Positions 48,329 through 57,837 of a stretch of DNA of 64,000 nt are shown here, in pieces. The stretch lies in contig JAUYQQ010000008.1 in assembly GCA_030697165.1 (NCBI GenBank), forward strand, positions 191,001 through 255,000. Reading direction: 5' to 3'. How positions within the stretch are numbered: position 1 is the stretch's first letter; each line of letters opens with the position of its first letter. The notes beneath the pieces are model-generated. The model did not search any database, had not been told where the DNA came from, and saw nothing but the letters and a program-made list of their open reading frames with translations. The position numbers and the translations under genes were made by a program. This DNA comes from Acidobacteriota bacterium. Its GTDB lineage: Bacteria; Acidobacteriota; Vicinamibacteria; Vicinamibacterales; UBA2999.

Positions 48329-49516
48329 ATGGCTACCACCAAGACCCGTTTCGACTGGAGCGACCCGTTCCTCCTCGATCAGCAGCTGACCAGCGAAGAG
48401 CGCATGGTGCGCGACAGCGCCCACGCCTATTGCCAGGACAAGCTGGCGCCGCGCGTGCTCGAGATGTTCCGCAAGGAACAGAACGACCCGTCGATCTTCC
48501 GCGAGCTGGGCGCCCTCGACATGCTCGGCATTGTCATCCCGGAGGCCTACGGCGGCGCTGGGCTTGGCTATGTCGCCTACGGGCTGGTGGCGCGCGAGAT
48601 CGAACGCGTGGACTCCGGCTTCCGCTCGATGATGAGCGTGCAGGGCTCGCTCGTGATGGTGCCCATCAACGAATTCGGCACCGAGGCTCAAAAGAAGAAG
48701 TTTCTGCCCAAGCTTGCCACCGGCGAGTGGATTGGCTGCTTCGGGCTGACCGAGCCGAACGCGGGGTCCGATCCCGGCAGCCTGACGACCCGCGCCGAGA
48801 AGGTGGATGGTGGCTACCAGCTCACCGGCACCAAGTCGTGGATCAGCAACAGCCCGATCGCCGACGTCTTCATCATCTGGGCAAAAGACGATGCGGGCGA
48901 GATTCGGGGATTCGTGTTGGAGAAGGGCATGAAGGGCCTGACGGCCCCGCCGATCCACGGCAAGGTCGGCCTGCGCACGAGCATCACCGGTGAAGTGGTG
49001 ATGGACAACGTGTTCTGCCCCGAAGAGAACGCGTTCCCCGACATCAAGGGCCTGAAGGGGCCGTTCACCTGCCTCAACAGCGCCCGCTACGGCATTTCGT
49101 GGGGCGCGCTCGGCGCTGCCGAAGACTGCTGGCTGCGGTCACGTGAGTACGTGCTCGAGCGCAAGCAGTTCGGCCGGCCGCTCGCGGCCAACCAGTTGAT
49201 CCAGAAAAAGCTCGCCGACATGCAGACCGAGATCGCGCTCGGCCTGCAGGGTTGCCTGCGCCTGGGCCGCATGAAGGACGAAGGCACGGCGGCGGTGGAG
49301 CTCACGTCGCTGCTGAAGCGCAACTCGGCCGGCAAGGCGCTGGAGATTGCCCGCATGGCGCGCGACATGATGGGCGGCAACGGCATCACCGACGAGTTCG
49401 CGGTGATCCGCCACCTGGTGAACCTCGAGGTCGTGAATACGTACGAAGGCACGCACGATATTCACGCGCTGATCCTGGGGCGCGCACAAACCGGTATTGC
49501 CGCGTTCGCGAACTAG
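48329..49516 (+). CDS. gcdH: Glutaryl-CoA dehydrogenase (acyl-CoA dehydrogenase family)
   Basis: A 395-residue acyl-CoA dehydrogenase. The FAD-contacting [21 protein letters not shown]-like region, and the C-terminal [20 protein letters not shown] (Glu of YEGT as catalytic base) match glutaryl-CoA dehydrogenases, which oxidatively decarboxylate glutaryl-CoA to crotonyl-CoA in lysine and tryptophan degradation. The kynurenine genes nearby are consistent with tryptophan use, although in bacteria the two are not always connected. An alternative is another short-chain acyl-CoA dehydrogenase. The upstream 200 bp hold a TATAAG box but no clear promoter. Confidence 0.88.
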   Translation: MATTKTRFDWSDPFLLDQQLTSEERMVRDSAHAYCQDKLAPRVLEMFRKEQNDPSIFRELGALDMLGIVIPEAYGGAGLGYVAYGLVAREIERVDSGFRSMMSVQGSLVMVPINEFGTEAQKKKFLPKLATGEWIGCFGLTEPNAGSDPGSLTTRAEKVDGGYQLTGTKSWISNSPIADVFIIWAKDDAGEIRGFVLEKGMKGLTAPPIHGKVGLRTSITGEVVMDNVFCPEENAFPDIKGLKGPFTCLNSARYGISWGALGAAEDCWLRSREYVLERKQFGRPLAANQLIQKKLADMQTEIALGLQGCLRLGRMKDEGTAAVELTSLLKRNSAGKALEIARMARDMMGGNGITDEFAVIRHLVNLEVVNTYEGTHDIHALILGRAQTGIAAFAN

Positions 49517-49519
49517 ATA

Positions 49520-49588
49520 GTCCGGCTAAAGCCGGACGCCACATCAGGCCGGACGCCACATCGATGTAGAGTCCGGCTTTAGCCGGAC
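49520..49588. repeat. REP-like elements at a convergent junction
   Basis: GTCCGGCTAAAGCCGGAC followed by GCCACATC, a partial second copy, then the inverted copy GATGTAGAGTCCGGCTTTAG with its second arm. Each faces the 3' end of one convergent gene; the second palindrome encodes the stop of the following hydrolase gene. Confidence 0.8.
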
Positions 49589-50406
49589 TGCTTGACGAAT
49601 TTCAGCACGTCAGCAATCAGCCGATCCTTGTGCGAGGCCAGCAGCCCGTGGGGCGCGCCCTCGTATTCGATCAGCGTGCAGCCCGGAATGCCTGCTGCCG
49701 CCGCGCGGGCCGACGCATCGATCGGCACCGTCTTGTCCTCGGTGCCGTGGATGATCAACGTGGGCACGGTGAAGGCCGCGAGATCGGGACGCAGATCCGT
49801 GGTGCCAAAGGCCTTCGCGCACTCGAGCGTCGCCTTGAGGCTCGCGTACATCGAGACATCGCGCGACCACTCCAGGACCTCGTCGCTCACAGACTGCGAC
49901 GCCGTGCTCACGCCGTAGAAGCCCTTGAAGAAACTCGACCAGAACTTCGCCCGGTCTTCCTTGATAGCCGCGCCGATCTTGTCGAACATGGCCTGCGGGG
50001 TACCATTCGGATTGTCTGTCGTCTTCAACATGTAGGGAACGATTGACGCAATCAGGATGGCCTGCTGCACCTTCGACGTGCCATGGCGGGACAGGTACCG
50101 CGCCACCTCGCCCCCGCCCATCGAGAAGCCCAGCAACGTGGCATCGCTCACCTTTGTGTGCTCCAGCACGGCCGCAAGATCGTCGGCCAGCGTGTCGTAG
50201 TCGTAGCCCTCCCACGGCTGGTGCGATCGGCCGAAGCCGCGACGGTCGTAAGAAATGGCTCGAAAACCGTTATCTGCCAGTGCCATCGACAGATCGTCGA
50301 AGGTCGCCGACGATAGCGGCCACCCGTGCATCATCACCACCGGTCGGCCGGTGCCCCAGTCCTTGTAGTACAGCTTCGTTCCATCGGATGTCTTGATGTA
50401 GCTCAT
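49579..50406 (-). CDS. Alpha/beta hydrolase, non-heme chloroperoxidase/esterase-like
   Basis: A 275-residue alpha/beta hydrolase similar to bacterial cofactor-free haloperoxidases and aryl esterases: [40 protein letters not shown], nucleophile Ser in [15 protein letters not shown], Asp in [15 protein letters not shown] and His in [14 protein letters not shown]. The oxyanion loop HGWP is present. The start at 50406 fits the family N terminus [18 protein letters not shown]. The last codons (QSG) and the stop come from a REP-like palindrome. It converges with the glutaryl-CoA dehydrogenase gene. Confidence 0.9.
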   Translation of the reverse strand: MSYIKTSDGTKLYYKDWGTGRPVVMMHGWPLSSATFDDLSMALADNGFRAISYDRRGFGRSHQPWEGYDYDTLADDLAAVLEHTKVSDATLLGFSMGGGEVARYLSRHGTSKVQQAILIASIVPYMLKTTDNPNGTPQAMFDKIGAAIKEDRAKFWSSFFKGFYGVSTASQSVSDEVLEWSRDVSMYASLKATLECAKAFGTTDLRPDLAAFTVPTLIIHGTEDKTVPIDASARAAAAGIPGCTLIEYEGAPHGLLASHKDRLIADVLKFVKQSG

Positions 50407-50471
50407 GCGGAGGCCCCTCTTTTCGTCGACGTGACGGATTCCAGCGTGCACGATGAGTGCCATGATGTGGA

Positions 50472-51452
50472 ATGGTTCCACTCTCGGTTCTCGACCTGTG
50501 TCCCATCATCGAGGGCGGTACCGCGGCCGACGCATTCCGTAACACGGTCGACCTGGCGCAGCACGCGGAGCGCTGGGGCTATCGGCGGTTCTGGCTCGCC
50601 GAGCACCACAACATGCCCGGCATTGCCAGCGCGGCGACGGCGGTCTTGATTGGCCAGGTCGGCGCCGCCACGACGACCATTCGCATTGGTGCCGGCGGCA
50701 TCATGCTGCCCAACCACGCGCCGCTGCAGGTGGCCGAACAGTTCGGCACGCTGGAGTCGCTCTTCCCCGGCCGCGTGGACCTGGGCCTCGGCCGCGCGCC
50801 GGGGACCGACCACGCCGCGGCCTATGCCCTGCGCCGCACGCTCAATGCCAATCCCGATCAGTTTCCACAGGACGTGATCGAGCTGATGGACTTCTTCCAC
50901 GCGCCACAGCCCGGCCAGGCGGTGCGCGCAGTCCCGGGCGGCGGGCTGGCCGTGCCGATCTGGATCCTTGGGTCGAGCACGTTCGGCGCACAAGTGGCCG
51001 CGGCCCTGGGACTGCCCTTCGCGTTTGCCTCGCACTTTGCGCCGGCGCTGCTCGGCGAGGCCTCGGCGATCTATCGCGAGCGGTTCAAGCCCTCGCAACA
51101 ACTGCCGCAGCCGTACCTGATGCTCGGCGTCAACGTCGTGGCCGCGGACACCGATGCCGAGGGCCGGTTCCTGGCCTCGTCTGGGAGGCAGTCATTCGCC
51201 GCCTTGCGCGCCGGGCGTCCTGTGACGCTGCCGCCGCCGTCGAAAGAGTGGGAGCGCGAACCGTCAGATACGGCGACTGTCGATCAGGGAACGCGCGTGT
51301 CGTTTGTCGGATCGCCCGAGACTGTCCAATCGCAGATGGCGGAGTTCGTCGAGCGCACCAGGGCCGACGAGCTGATCATCGTGTCGCACATCTACGATCA
51401 CGCGGCGAGGCTTCGGTCGTACGAGATCGCAATAAACAACAGGAGGCCATGA
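50472..51452 (+). CDS. LLM-class flavin-dependent oxidoreductase
   Basis: A 326-residue member of the luciferase-like monooxygenase family (the YhbW/LuxAB-like group without a partner): [60 protein letters not shown], and [12 protein letters not shown], all typical of group 1 MsnO8-like enzymes. These use FMNH2 to oxidise unknown organic substrates. The stop and preceding residues (NNRRP) are encoded by a class A repeat. It is divergent from the alpha/beta hydrolase gene (66 bp between starts) and convergent with kynU. Confidence 0.9.
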   Translation: MVPLSVLDLCPIIEGGTAADAFRNTVDLAQHAERWGYRRFWLAEHHNMPGIASAATAVLIGQVGAATTTIRIGAGGIMLPNHAPLQVAEQFGTLESLFPGRVDLGLGRAPGTDHAAAYALRRTLNANPDQFPQDVIELMDFFHAPQPGQAVRAVPGGGLAVPIWILGSSTFGAQVAAALGLPFAFASHFAPALLGEASAIYRERFKPSQQLPQPYLMLGVNVVAADTDAEGRFLASSGRQSFAALRAGRPVTLPPPSKEWEREPSDTATVDQGTRVSFVGSPETVQSQMAEFVERTRADELIIVSHIYDHAARLRSYEIAINNRRP

Positions 51453-51487
51453 GATCAAGAGTTTCTTTTGGTCTCTTGATCTCCTGT
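51438..51487. repeat. Gene-end repeat, two facing copies (class A)
   Basis: AACAGGAGGCCATGAGATCA on the plus strand faces GGTCTCTTGATCTCCTGT. It sits between the stops of the LLM oxidoreductase and kynU genes and provides the former's stop. Confidence 0.75.
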
Positions 51488-51493
51488 AAGCAT

Positions 51494-52774
51494 TTAGGTC
51501 ACGGCGGCGCGGACGTTGAATCGTGGCTCGCGCCATTCTCCCGACGTCATCACCTGTTCCAGATGGGCCATGGCATCCCACACATCGACAAATCTTGTGT
51601 AGAGAGGCGTGAAGCCGAAGCGCAGGATGTCGGGCGCGCGAAAGTCGCCGATCACGCCGCGCGCGATCAGCGCCTGCACTATCGGGTAGCCGCCGGTGGC
51701 GTGCGCGAAGCTGGCTTGACTGCCGCGGTCGGCCGGCGCGCGCGGCGTGACCAGCGTCAGTCCGTGACCCGCGCAGCGTGACTCGACGAGCGCGATGAAC
51801 AGGTCGGTTAGCGCGATCGACTTCTCGCGAACTGCCGCCATGCCGCCGAATGGCTCCGCCGCCAACACCGTGTCAACCCCGCACTCGAGCGCCGCCAGCG
51901 ACAACATGGGCGGCGTGCCGCACATGAATCGCGACATCCCCGGCCCGGGCCGATAGTCGGGCGTGAACGCGAACGGGGCCGCGTGACCCAGCCATCCCGA
52001 TAGCGGCTGGCGCCACTGCTCGCGGTCCATCCACGCCACGTGACGGGGATGCGCCCACGCCAACGCCGGAGCACCGGGGCCGCCGTTCAGGTACTTGTAG
52101 CCGCATCCCACCGCGAAGTCAGCATCGGCGCCGGTGAGATCCACGGGCACGGCGCCCGCCGAATGGGCCAGGTCCCACACCACCAACGCACCGGCAGCGT
52201 GCGCGGCCTTCGTGACCTCGGCCATGCGGTGCATGCGGCCGGTGCGGTAGTTGACGTGCGTCAGCATCAGGATGGCGGTGCGACGATCGAGCAGCGCGGG
52301 GATGGTGTCCGCATCGGCGAGGACGAGCTCGAAGCCATGCGCGCGCGCGAGCGTGTCGGCAATGTAAAGGTCGGTCGGAAAGTTGGTCCGTTCCGACACG
52401 ATTACCGTGCGCGGCGGCGCGCTCGCCTTCGCAATCGCGATGGCGGCGCTCAAGACCTTGTAGAGATTTACCGAGGTGGAGTCGGCGACGACGACCTCGC
52501 TGGGACCGGCGCCGACGAGCGTCGCGATCTTGGCGGCGATGCGCTGGCCCAGGTCGATCCAACCGGCGTGGTTCCAACTGCGGATCAGGCCGACGCCCCA
52601 CTCGTCCTGCACCACCGCAGCGACGCGGGCGGCGGTGGCGGCGGGGAGGACGCCAAGCGAGTTGCCGTCGAGGTAGATGACGCCTTCGGCGTCGGCGCCG
52701 GCCAGGTCGAACTGCGCGCGCAGGGGCGCAAGGGGATCGGCCGCATCACGGGCGAGGCATTCGTCGCGGGTCAT
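51494..52774 (-). CDS. kynU: Kynureninase
   Basis: A 426-residue PLP-dependent kynureninase, fold type [52 protein letters not shown] (Asp contacting PLP nitrogen), the Schiff-base Lys in [16 protein letters not shown], and [20 protein letters not shown]. It cleaves kynurenine to anthranilate and alanine. The ATG at 52774 overlaps the stop of kynB by four bases, indicating coupling. Tryptophan 2,3-dioxygenase (kynA) is not in the window. Confidence 0.95.
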   Translation of the reverse strand: MTRDECLARDAADPLAPLRAQFDLAGADAEGVIYLDGNSLGVLPAATAARVAAVVQDEWGVGLIRSWNHAGWIDLGQRIAAKIATLVGAGPSEVVVADSTSVNLYKVLSAAIAIAKASAPPRTVIVSERTNFPTDLYIADTLARAHGFELVLADADTIPALLDRRTAILMLTHVNYRTGRMHRMAEVTKAAHAAGALVVWDLAHSAGAVPVDLTGADADFAVGCGYKYLNGGPGAPALAWAHPRHVAWMDREQWRQPLSGWLGHAAPFAFTPDYRPGPGMSRFMCGTPPMLSLAALECGVDTVLAAEPFGGMAAVREKSIALTDLFIALVESRCAGHGLTLVTPRAPADRGSQASFAHATGGYPIVQALIARGVIGDFRAPDILRFGFTPLYTRFVDVWDAMAHLEQVMTSGEWREPRFNVRAAVT

Positions 52775-53424
52775 GGCAGCGACCGCAGGACGGCGCGCAC
52801 CGGCGAGGCATCGGCAGTCGCGAGCTTCAGCGGCAGGGCGATCAGCTCGTAATCACCCTCGTCCACATCGTCGAGCACCAGGTTCTCGAGCACGCGCATG
52901 TCGTGCGCCAGCAGCTGTTGGTGGCTGTCGAGCGTCTTGCTGTCGGCCGGATCGACGGACTGCGAATCGATACCGACCAGCCGGACCCCGCGCTTGGCCA
53001 GCCAGGCGATGGTCTGCGGTGCGAAGGCGCTGAAGGTGGGTGACCACTCCGTCGGTGCGCGCCGGCAGGTCCGCACCAGGATCCGTGGAGGCAACCCTTC
53101 CTTGTCCGCCGAAGCGCGACGCGCGAAGGTGGAAGGATCGCCCAGATGCTCCGGCGTGATCAACGCGCCCTTGTCGATGGCGTGAATGACGCGGCAGGGC
53201 CCGAGAAACGGCGACAGGTCCACGCTGCCGATCGCGGCGGCATCGGCGCCGTAGTGCAGCGGCGCGTCGGCATGCGCTCCAAGGTGCGGCGAGAGGGTGA
53301 TGGCGCTGACGTTGACCGGGCAGCCCGGTCCAATCTGCGCGTTCCACCGCTGCGCGTACGCCGTGTCGCCGGGGAAGCACGGCGTCGCAACCGAGATCGT
53401 CGGCGAAATATCCCAAAGTCGCAT
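52771..53424 (-). CDS. kynB: Kynurenine formamidase (cyclase family)
   Basis: A 217-residue cyclase-family enzyme with the metal-binding signature [15 protein letters not shown] (HxGAHxDxPxH), a start at [10 protein letters not shown] typical of KynB, and a long C-terminal segment with [20 protein letters not shown] (His as probable active-site residue). It hydrolyses N-formylkynurenine. It is the first gene of a kynBU operon and is divergent from an APC-family permease, with 28 bp between the starts. Confidence 0.93.
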   Translation of the reverse strand: MRLWDISPTISVATPCFPGDTAYAQRWNAQIGPGCPVNVSAITLSPHLGAHADAPLHYGADAAAIGSVDLSPFLGPCRVIHAIDKGALITPEHLGDPSTFARRASADKEGLPPRILVRTCRRAPTEWSPTFSAFAPQTIAWLAKRGVRLVGIDSQSVDPADSKTLDSHQQLLAHDMRVLENLVLDDVDEGDYELIALPLKLATADASPVRAVLRSLP

Positions 53425-53452
53425 TGCTGTGAACACGATAACATCCCGGTCC

Positions 53453-54763
53453 ATGTCTTCATCCACGGCCGGGAACGAGTCGCTCGTCCGCGTGATCGGC
53501 ACGTTCGGCCTCGCCGCGGCCATCATCAACATCACCATTGGCGGTGGCATTTTCAGGCTGCCGGCGAATGTCGCGGGGTCACTCGGCGCGGCCGCGCCCA
53601 TCGCCTACCTGGTCTGCGCCGTCGCGATGGGCCTGATCGTGCTGTGCATTGCCGACGCGGGCAGCCGCGTTTCGCTCACCGGCGGGCCATACGCCTATGT
53701 CGGCACGGCATTCGGCCCCTACGCGGGCTTCCTCTCTGGCGTGCTGCTCTGGATGCTCGGCACTTTTGCCACGGCGGCGGTCTCCACGGTGTTCGCCTCG
53801 GGCCTCGGCTTGCTGGTGCCGGTCCTGGCCGGCCGTGGCATGGAGATCGGCATCCTCGTCGCGGCCTTTGGCTTCTGGACCATCGTCAACCTGAGGGGCG
53901 TCACGCTGGGAGTGCGGCTGAATTCGATCGCCACCGTCGCCAAGTTGTTGCCGCTGCTGCTGATTGCGATTGGCGGGTTCTTCTTCATCGACGTCGACAA
54001 CCTGCGGGTCGCCGCGATGCCCGCCGCCGGGGATGTCGCGCGCACGTCGTTACTGCTGATCTTCGCGTTCGCCGGCATCGAGTGTGCGCTCGTGCCGAGC
54101 GGCGAGGTGCGCGACTCCGCGCGGACCGTGCCGCGTGCGATCGCCCTCGCCATGGTGGGCATCACCGTCCTGTATCTCGCGCTGCAGACCGTGGCGCAGG
54201 GCATTCTCGGCGACGGCCTGGCGCAGGCCACGGTCTCGCCACTCGCCGATGCCGCCGGTGCTTCGATGGGCGGATGGGCCCGCGCGCTGCTGCTGGGCGG
54301 CGCCACGTTGTCGATGTTTGGTTACCTGGGCGGCATGACGCTCTCGATTCCGCGCATGGTGTTTGCGCTGGCCCAGGACGGGTTCCTTCCCCGTGCCCTC
54401 GCGACCGTGCACGCGACCCACCGAACGCCGCAAGCGGCGATCATCGCGCAGTCGCTGCTGGGCCTGACACTTGCCATCTCCGGCACGTTCGAGAAGCTCG
54501 CGATTCTCGCCAATGTGTCGGCGCTGGCGCTATACCTGGGCTGCGCGCTCGCCTCATGGCGGTTGCGGCAGCTGGGCGTGCAGGGTGATCGCTCGGCCAC
54601 CGCGTTCACGGTGCCGGCCGCCGGCGCCGTGCCCTGGCTGGCGTGCGCGGTGATCCTGTGGCTGCTTACCGGCCTGACATTCGATGAATGGCTCGGCTTC
54701 GGGGTGTGCGTCGTGGCCGCGACTGTCGTCTACGCCGCCACGCAGCGTCGAAACAGGAGCTAA
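53453..54763 (+). CDS. APC-family amino acid permease
   Basis: A 436-residue integral membrane protein with about twelve hydrophobic helices. The first helix has the unwound GGGIFRLP motif ([20 protein letters not shown]), and further family elements are [52 protein letters not shown] and [20 protein letters not shown] with DGFLP. It probably imports an amino acid. Being divergent from kynBU at 28 bp, tryptophan or kynurenine is an obvious candidate, but that is inference. The stop codon TAA belongs to a class A repeat, which also encodes the final NRS. Confidence 0.88.
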   Translation: MSSSTAGNESLVRVIGTFGLAAAIINITIGGGIFRLPANVAGSLGAAAPIAYLVCAVAMGLIVLCIADAGSRVSLTGGPYAYVGTAFGPYAGFLSGVLLWMLGTFATAAVSTVFASGLGLLVPVLAGRGMEIGILVAAFGFWTIVNLRGVTLGVRLNSIATVAKLLPLLLIAIGGFFFIDVDNLRVAAMPAAGDVARTSLLLIFAFAGIECALVPSGEVRDSARTVPRAIALAMVGITVLYLALQTVAQGILGDGLAQATVSPLADAAGASMGGWARALLLGGATLSMFGYLGGMTLSIPRMVFALAQDGFLPRALATVHATHRTPQAAIIAQSLLGLTLAISGTFEKLAILANVSALALYLGCALASWRLRQLGVQGDRSATAFTVPAAGAVPWLACAVILWLLTGLTFDEWLGFGVCVVAATVVYAATQRRNRS

Positions 54764-54775
54764 AGAGATCAGGAG
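54752..54775 (+). repeat. Gene-end repeat, single copy (class A)
   Basis: AACAGGAGCTAAAGAGATCA with GGAG, supplying the TAA stop of the permease. It is at a co-directional junction with no facing copy. Confidence 0.75.
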
Positions 54776-54832
54776 AAAGTCTATTTGGATGGTGGGTTAG
54801 GACAAGGTCCCGAGTTCACCGATAATGGCGCG

Positions 54833-56524
54833 ATGAAAGCGTGGACTGCGTCGATTGGGATCGTCGTTCTGGCCGTCCTCACCGCAGGGCTCGCCGCCCA
54901 GCCCGCGGCGCGTTACGACCTGCTGATCCGCAACGGCCGCGTGCTCGATGGCACCGGCAACCCATGGTTTCCGGCCGACATCGCCATCCAGGACGGGCGC
55001 ATCGTCGCCGTGGGATCGCTCGCCAACGCGCAGGCGGCGCGGGTCGTTGATGCCGCCGGCAAGTACGTCGCTCCTGGCTTCATTGACATCCACTCGCATG
55101 CGGACGATGGGTCGGGCCCGCGGGGCGGGTTCCGCGATCCGGATCCGGTACGGCGATCGGCACCGAACCTCGTCTCACAAGGCATCACCACCGTTGTCGT
55201 CAATCAGGACGGCCGTTCGCCCTGGCCGGTGGCCGACCAGCGCCGGCAGCTCGAGACCAACGGCATTGGACCGAACGCCATGCTGCTGGTCGGTCACGGC
55301 ACCGTTCGACGCCGGGTCATGGGCGATGATGTGCGACGGCCGGCGCGGACGGATGAGATCGAGAAGATGCGGGCGCTCGTGCGGCAGGCCCTGCAAGAAG
55401 GCGCGGTGGGCCTGTCGGCGGGCCTCGAGTACGACCCCGGGCGCTGGAGCACGACCGACGAAGTGGTGGAGCTGGCACGTGAGCTACCCGCGGTTGACGG
55501 CGTCTACATCTCGCACGAGCGCAGCGAGGGCAGCGACCCGCTGTGGTACGTGCCGAGCCAGGACGGCCCCATCGCCCCGACGTTGCTGGACGCAGTGCGC
55601 GAAACAATTGAGATTGGCGAGAAGTCGGGCGCCCGCGTGGTCGCGTCCCATCTCAAGGCCAAGGGCGAGCACTACTGGGGATCGAGCGCGACGGCGATCA
55701 CACTGATCCAACGCGCTCGCGATCGAGGCGTGGACGTGTGGGCGGATCAGTATCCGTACCCGACCAGCGGCACCGACGGCTCAACGGTGCTGATCCCCGC
55801 GTGGGCCACGCGGGCGCCCGGAGCCGCGGGCGGCCAGCCGCCGACCGATCGCGCGGCCATGCTGAAGCGCGTGCTCGGCGATCCGCCCACGGCCAAGCAG
55901 GTGCGCGGCGACATCGCCCACGAGATCCGCCGCCGCGGCGGCGCCGACAACATTACCGTCTACGAGTTCACCGACAAGTCGCTCTACGGCAAGTCGCTCG
56001 CGGAGATCGCGCGGCTGTGGAAGCTCGATCCCGTCGAAGCCGCGATCAGAATCCAGATGGAGGGCCTGACCACTCGCAACGGCGGCGCGCGCATGCGAGG
56101 GTTCTCGATGGCCGAGTTCGACATGGAACTGATCGCGAAGCAGCCGTGGGTCGCAACCTCCACCGATGGCGGCATCGCCCTGCCGGCGGATGGACCGGCC
56201 ACGCATGCGCGGTTCTACGGCAGTTTCACGCGGAAGATCCGGCACTACGCAATCGATCGCGGCGCCATCACGCTGGAGCACGCGATTCGAGCGGCCACGT
56301 CGCTGCCGGCGCGGATCATGCGGCTGGCCGACCGCGGTCAGGTGCGCGAAGGGTTCGCCGCCGACCTGGTGGTGTTCGACCTGGCCACCATTCGCGACAA
56401 GGCGACGTTCTTCGAACCGCACCAGCATTCCGAAGGCATCGACTACGTCTTCGTCAACGGCATCGCGGTCGTTGATGCCGGCAAGCTGACGCAGGCGCTT
56501 GCCGGCAAGATTCTGGCGCGATAG
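54833..56524 (+). CDS. Exported D-aminoacylase-type amidohydrolase
   Basis: A 563-residue amidohydrolase of the N-acyl-D-amino-acid deacylase family with a signal peptide (MKAWTASIGIVVLAVLTAGL, ending LAAQ). Metal-site residues are seen in GFIDIHSHADDG (HxH), VYISHERSEGS (His), VVASHLKAKGEHYWGSSATA and VATSTDGGIALPADGPATHA (Asp). The N- and C-terminal beta sandwich (LLIRNGRVLDGTGNPWFPAD; GFAADLVVFDLATIRDKATF) is typical. It probably removes acyl groups from D-amino acids or hydrolyses other amides in the periplasm. Confidence 0.9.
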   Translation: MKAWTASIGIVVLAVLTAGLAAQPAARYDLLIRNGRVLDGTGNPWFPADIAIQDGRIVAVGSLANAQAARVVDAAGKYVAPGFIDIHSHADDGSGPRGGFRDPDPVRRSAPNLVSQGITTVVVNQDGRSPWPVADQRRQLETNGIGPNAMLLVGHGTVRRRVMGDDVRRPARTDEIEKMRALVRQALQEGAVGLSAGLEYDPGRWSTTDEVVELARELPAVDGVYISHERSEGSDPLWYVPSQDGPIAPTLLDAVRETIEIGEKSGARVVASHLKAKGEHYWGSSATAITLIQRARDRGVDVWADQYPYPTSGTDGSTVLIPAWATRAPGAAGGQPPTDRAAMLKRVLGDPPTAKQVRGDIAHEIRRRGGADNITVYEFTDKSLYGKSLAEIARLWKLDPVEAAIRIQMEGLTTRNGGARMRGFSMAEFDMELIAKQPWVATSTDGGIALPADGPATHARFYGSFTRKIRHYAIDRGAITLEHAIRAATSLPARIMRLADRGQVREGFAADLVVFDLATIRDKATFFEPHQHSEGIDYVFVNGIAVVDAGKLTQALAGKILAR

Positions 56525-56550
56525 GTCCGGCTAACGCCGGACACCACATC
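56525..56550. repeat. REP-like element at a gene end
   Basis: GTCCGGCTAACGCCGGAC followed by ACCACATC immediately after the aminoacylase stop; on the minus strand this is GATGTGG then hairpin. Confidence 0.75.
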
Positions 56551-56555
56551 TTTAG

Positions 56556-56611
56556 ACAGGAGCTAAAGAGATCAGGAGGAAAGTTTTTCTCCTGATCTCC
56601 TGGTCTCTTGT
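56556..56611. repeat. Gene-end repeat, two facing copies (class A)
   Basis: ACAGGAGCTAAAGAGATCAG faces CTCCTGATCTCCTGGTCTCT with a GTTTTTCT centre, between two convergent genes, one base from the minus-strand stop. Confidence 0.8.
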
Positions 56612-57772
56612 TCATCTGGTGCTGCGCTCGACGGGCTCCATCCGCAGGATCGGCGTCGGCTTGCCGTCGCGGTCTTCAATGGCCAGGTAGATGAAACCGT
56701 CGAGCCCCTGCCGCACGTCGCGGATGCGGCCCATCTGCGGCACCAGGGTTTCTTCGTTGACGACGCTCGTGCCCTTCATGGTGAGACGCGCGAGCTGTTG
56801 CCCGGACATGCCCGCGGTGAAGTAGTTGCCCTTCCACTGCGCAAAGCGATCGCCGGTGTAGAACATCCCGCCCGAAATGCCGATCGACGGCACCCAGATG
56901 TGGCGCGGCTGCTCCATCCCCTCACGCATGGTGCCCTGGTGGATCGCGAGGCCGCTCGTGTAGTTCACGCCGAACCCGACCACCGGCCAGCCGTAGTTGA
57001 GGCCGGGCAGGATGCGGTTCAGTTCGTCGCCGCCCATGGGACCATGCTCGGTCGCGAACACATCGCCGGTCTCGGGTTGGACGGCAATGCCCTGGACGTT
57101 GCGATGGCCGTAGCTCCAGATCTCCGGGCGCGCACCGGCGCGGCTGACGAACGGGTTGTCCGCCGGCACCCGGCCATCGTCATGCAGGCGAACGATCGTG
57201 CCGTGATGGTTGGTCAGATCCTGCGCGGGATGCGCCTCGAGATTGCCCGTCGGTGGCACCTGGCGATCGCCGAGGGTCAGGAACAGGAAGCCCTTGCCGT
57301 CGAACGCGATCTTGCCGCCGAAGTGGCCGCGGCCCTTCGAGACCGACTCGAACAGTTGCTGCACGTTGGTCAGGCGATCGTTCTCGAACCGGCCTCGCAC
57401 GAGCGCCGTCGTCGCTTCCTTGCCGTCGGCCAGCGGCTTCGAGAATGTCAGGTACAGCATTCGGTTCGACGCGAAGTCCGGGTGCGGCGCGACCTCGAGT
57501 AGCCCGCCCTGGTTGGCGTACGAGACGGCGGGGACGCCTTCGACCGGCTGGGGCAACAGCGTGCCGTTGCGCACAATGCGCAGGCGGCCGGGCCGTTCGG
57601 TAATCAGCATGTCGCCGCCCGGCAGGAACGCCATGGACCACGGCTGCACCAGCGAATCCACGACGGTGACCACGCGGTAGTCGTGAAGCGCTGACCGAAG
57701 CGGCGTCTGCGCCAGCACGGTGGCCGACAACAGCGCGGCGCCGGCGATCAATCCCAACACTTTGCGAACCAT
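56612..57772 (-). CDS. Exported PQQ-dependent sugar dehydrogenase
   Basis: A 386-residue six-bladed soluble glucose/sorbosone dehydrogenase-type protein with a signal peptide (about 1-21, ending VLAQ). Key features are WSMAFLPGGDMLITERPGRL, GLLEVAPHPDFASNRMLYLT, catalytic His in GRGHFGGKIAFD, the Ca/PQQ region LNYGWPVVGFG, and an Arg in IWSYGHRNVQGIAV. Members oxidise aldoses with PQQ and donate electrons outside the cytoplasm. It is the second quinoprotein in the window; the two are not neighbours. Confidence 0.92.
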   Translation of the reverse strand: MVRKVLGLIAGAALLSATVLAQTPLRSALHDYRVVTVVDSLVQPWSMAFLPGGDMLITERPGRLRIVRNGTLLPQPVEGVPAVSYANQGGLLEVAPHPDFASNRMLYLTFSKPLADGKEATTALVRGRFENDRLTNVQQLFESVSKGRGHFGGKIAFDGKGFLFLTLGDRQVPPTGNLEAHPAQDLTNHHGTIVRLHDDGRVPADNPFVSRAGARPEIWSYGHRNVQGIAVQPETGDVFATEHGPMGGDELNRILPGLNYGWPVVGFGVNYTSGLAIHQGTMREGMEQPRHIWVPSIGISGGMFYTGDRFAQWKGNYFTAGMSGQQLARLTMKGTSVVNEETLVPQMGRIRDVRQGLDGFIYLAIEDRDGKPTPILRMEPVERSTR

Positions 57773-57837
57773 TCAGAGCCTCCTGGTTTGGACCTCCCAT
57801 CATACTCATCTCGGCCGCCCCAAGTTCTACCCCGTCG

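Noticed and set aside
48139-48342. Short minus-strand frame ending DVTDHGEDQDAVTPVPAIE between gltB and gcdH
   Set aside because: The acidic tail looks coding-like, but there is no start or domain and it crosses the gcdH start; at most a small gene remnant.
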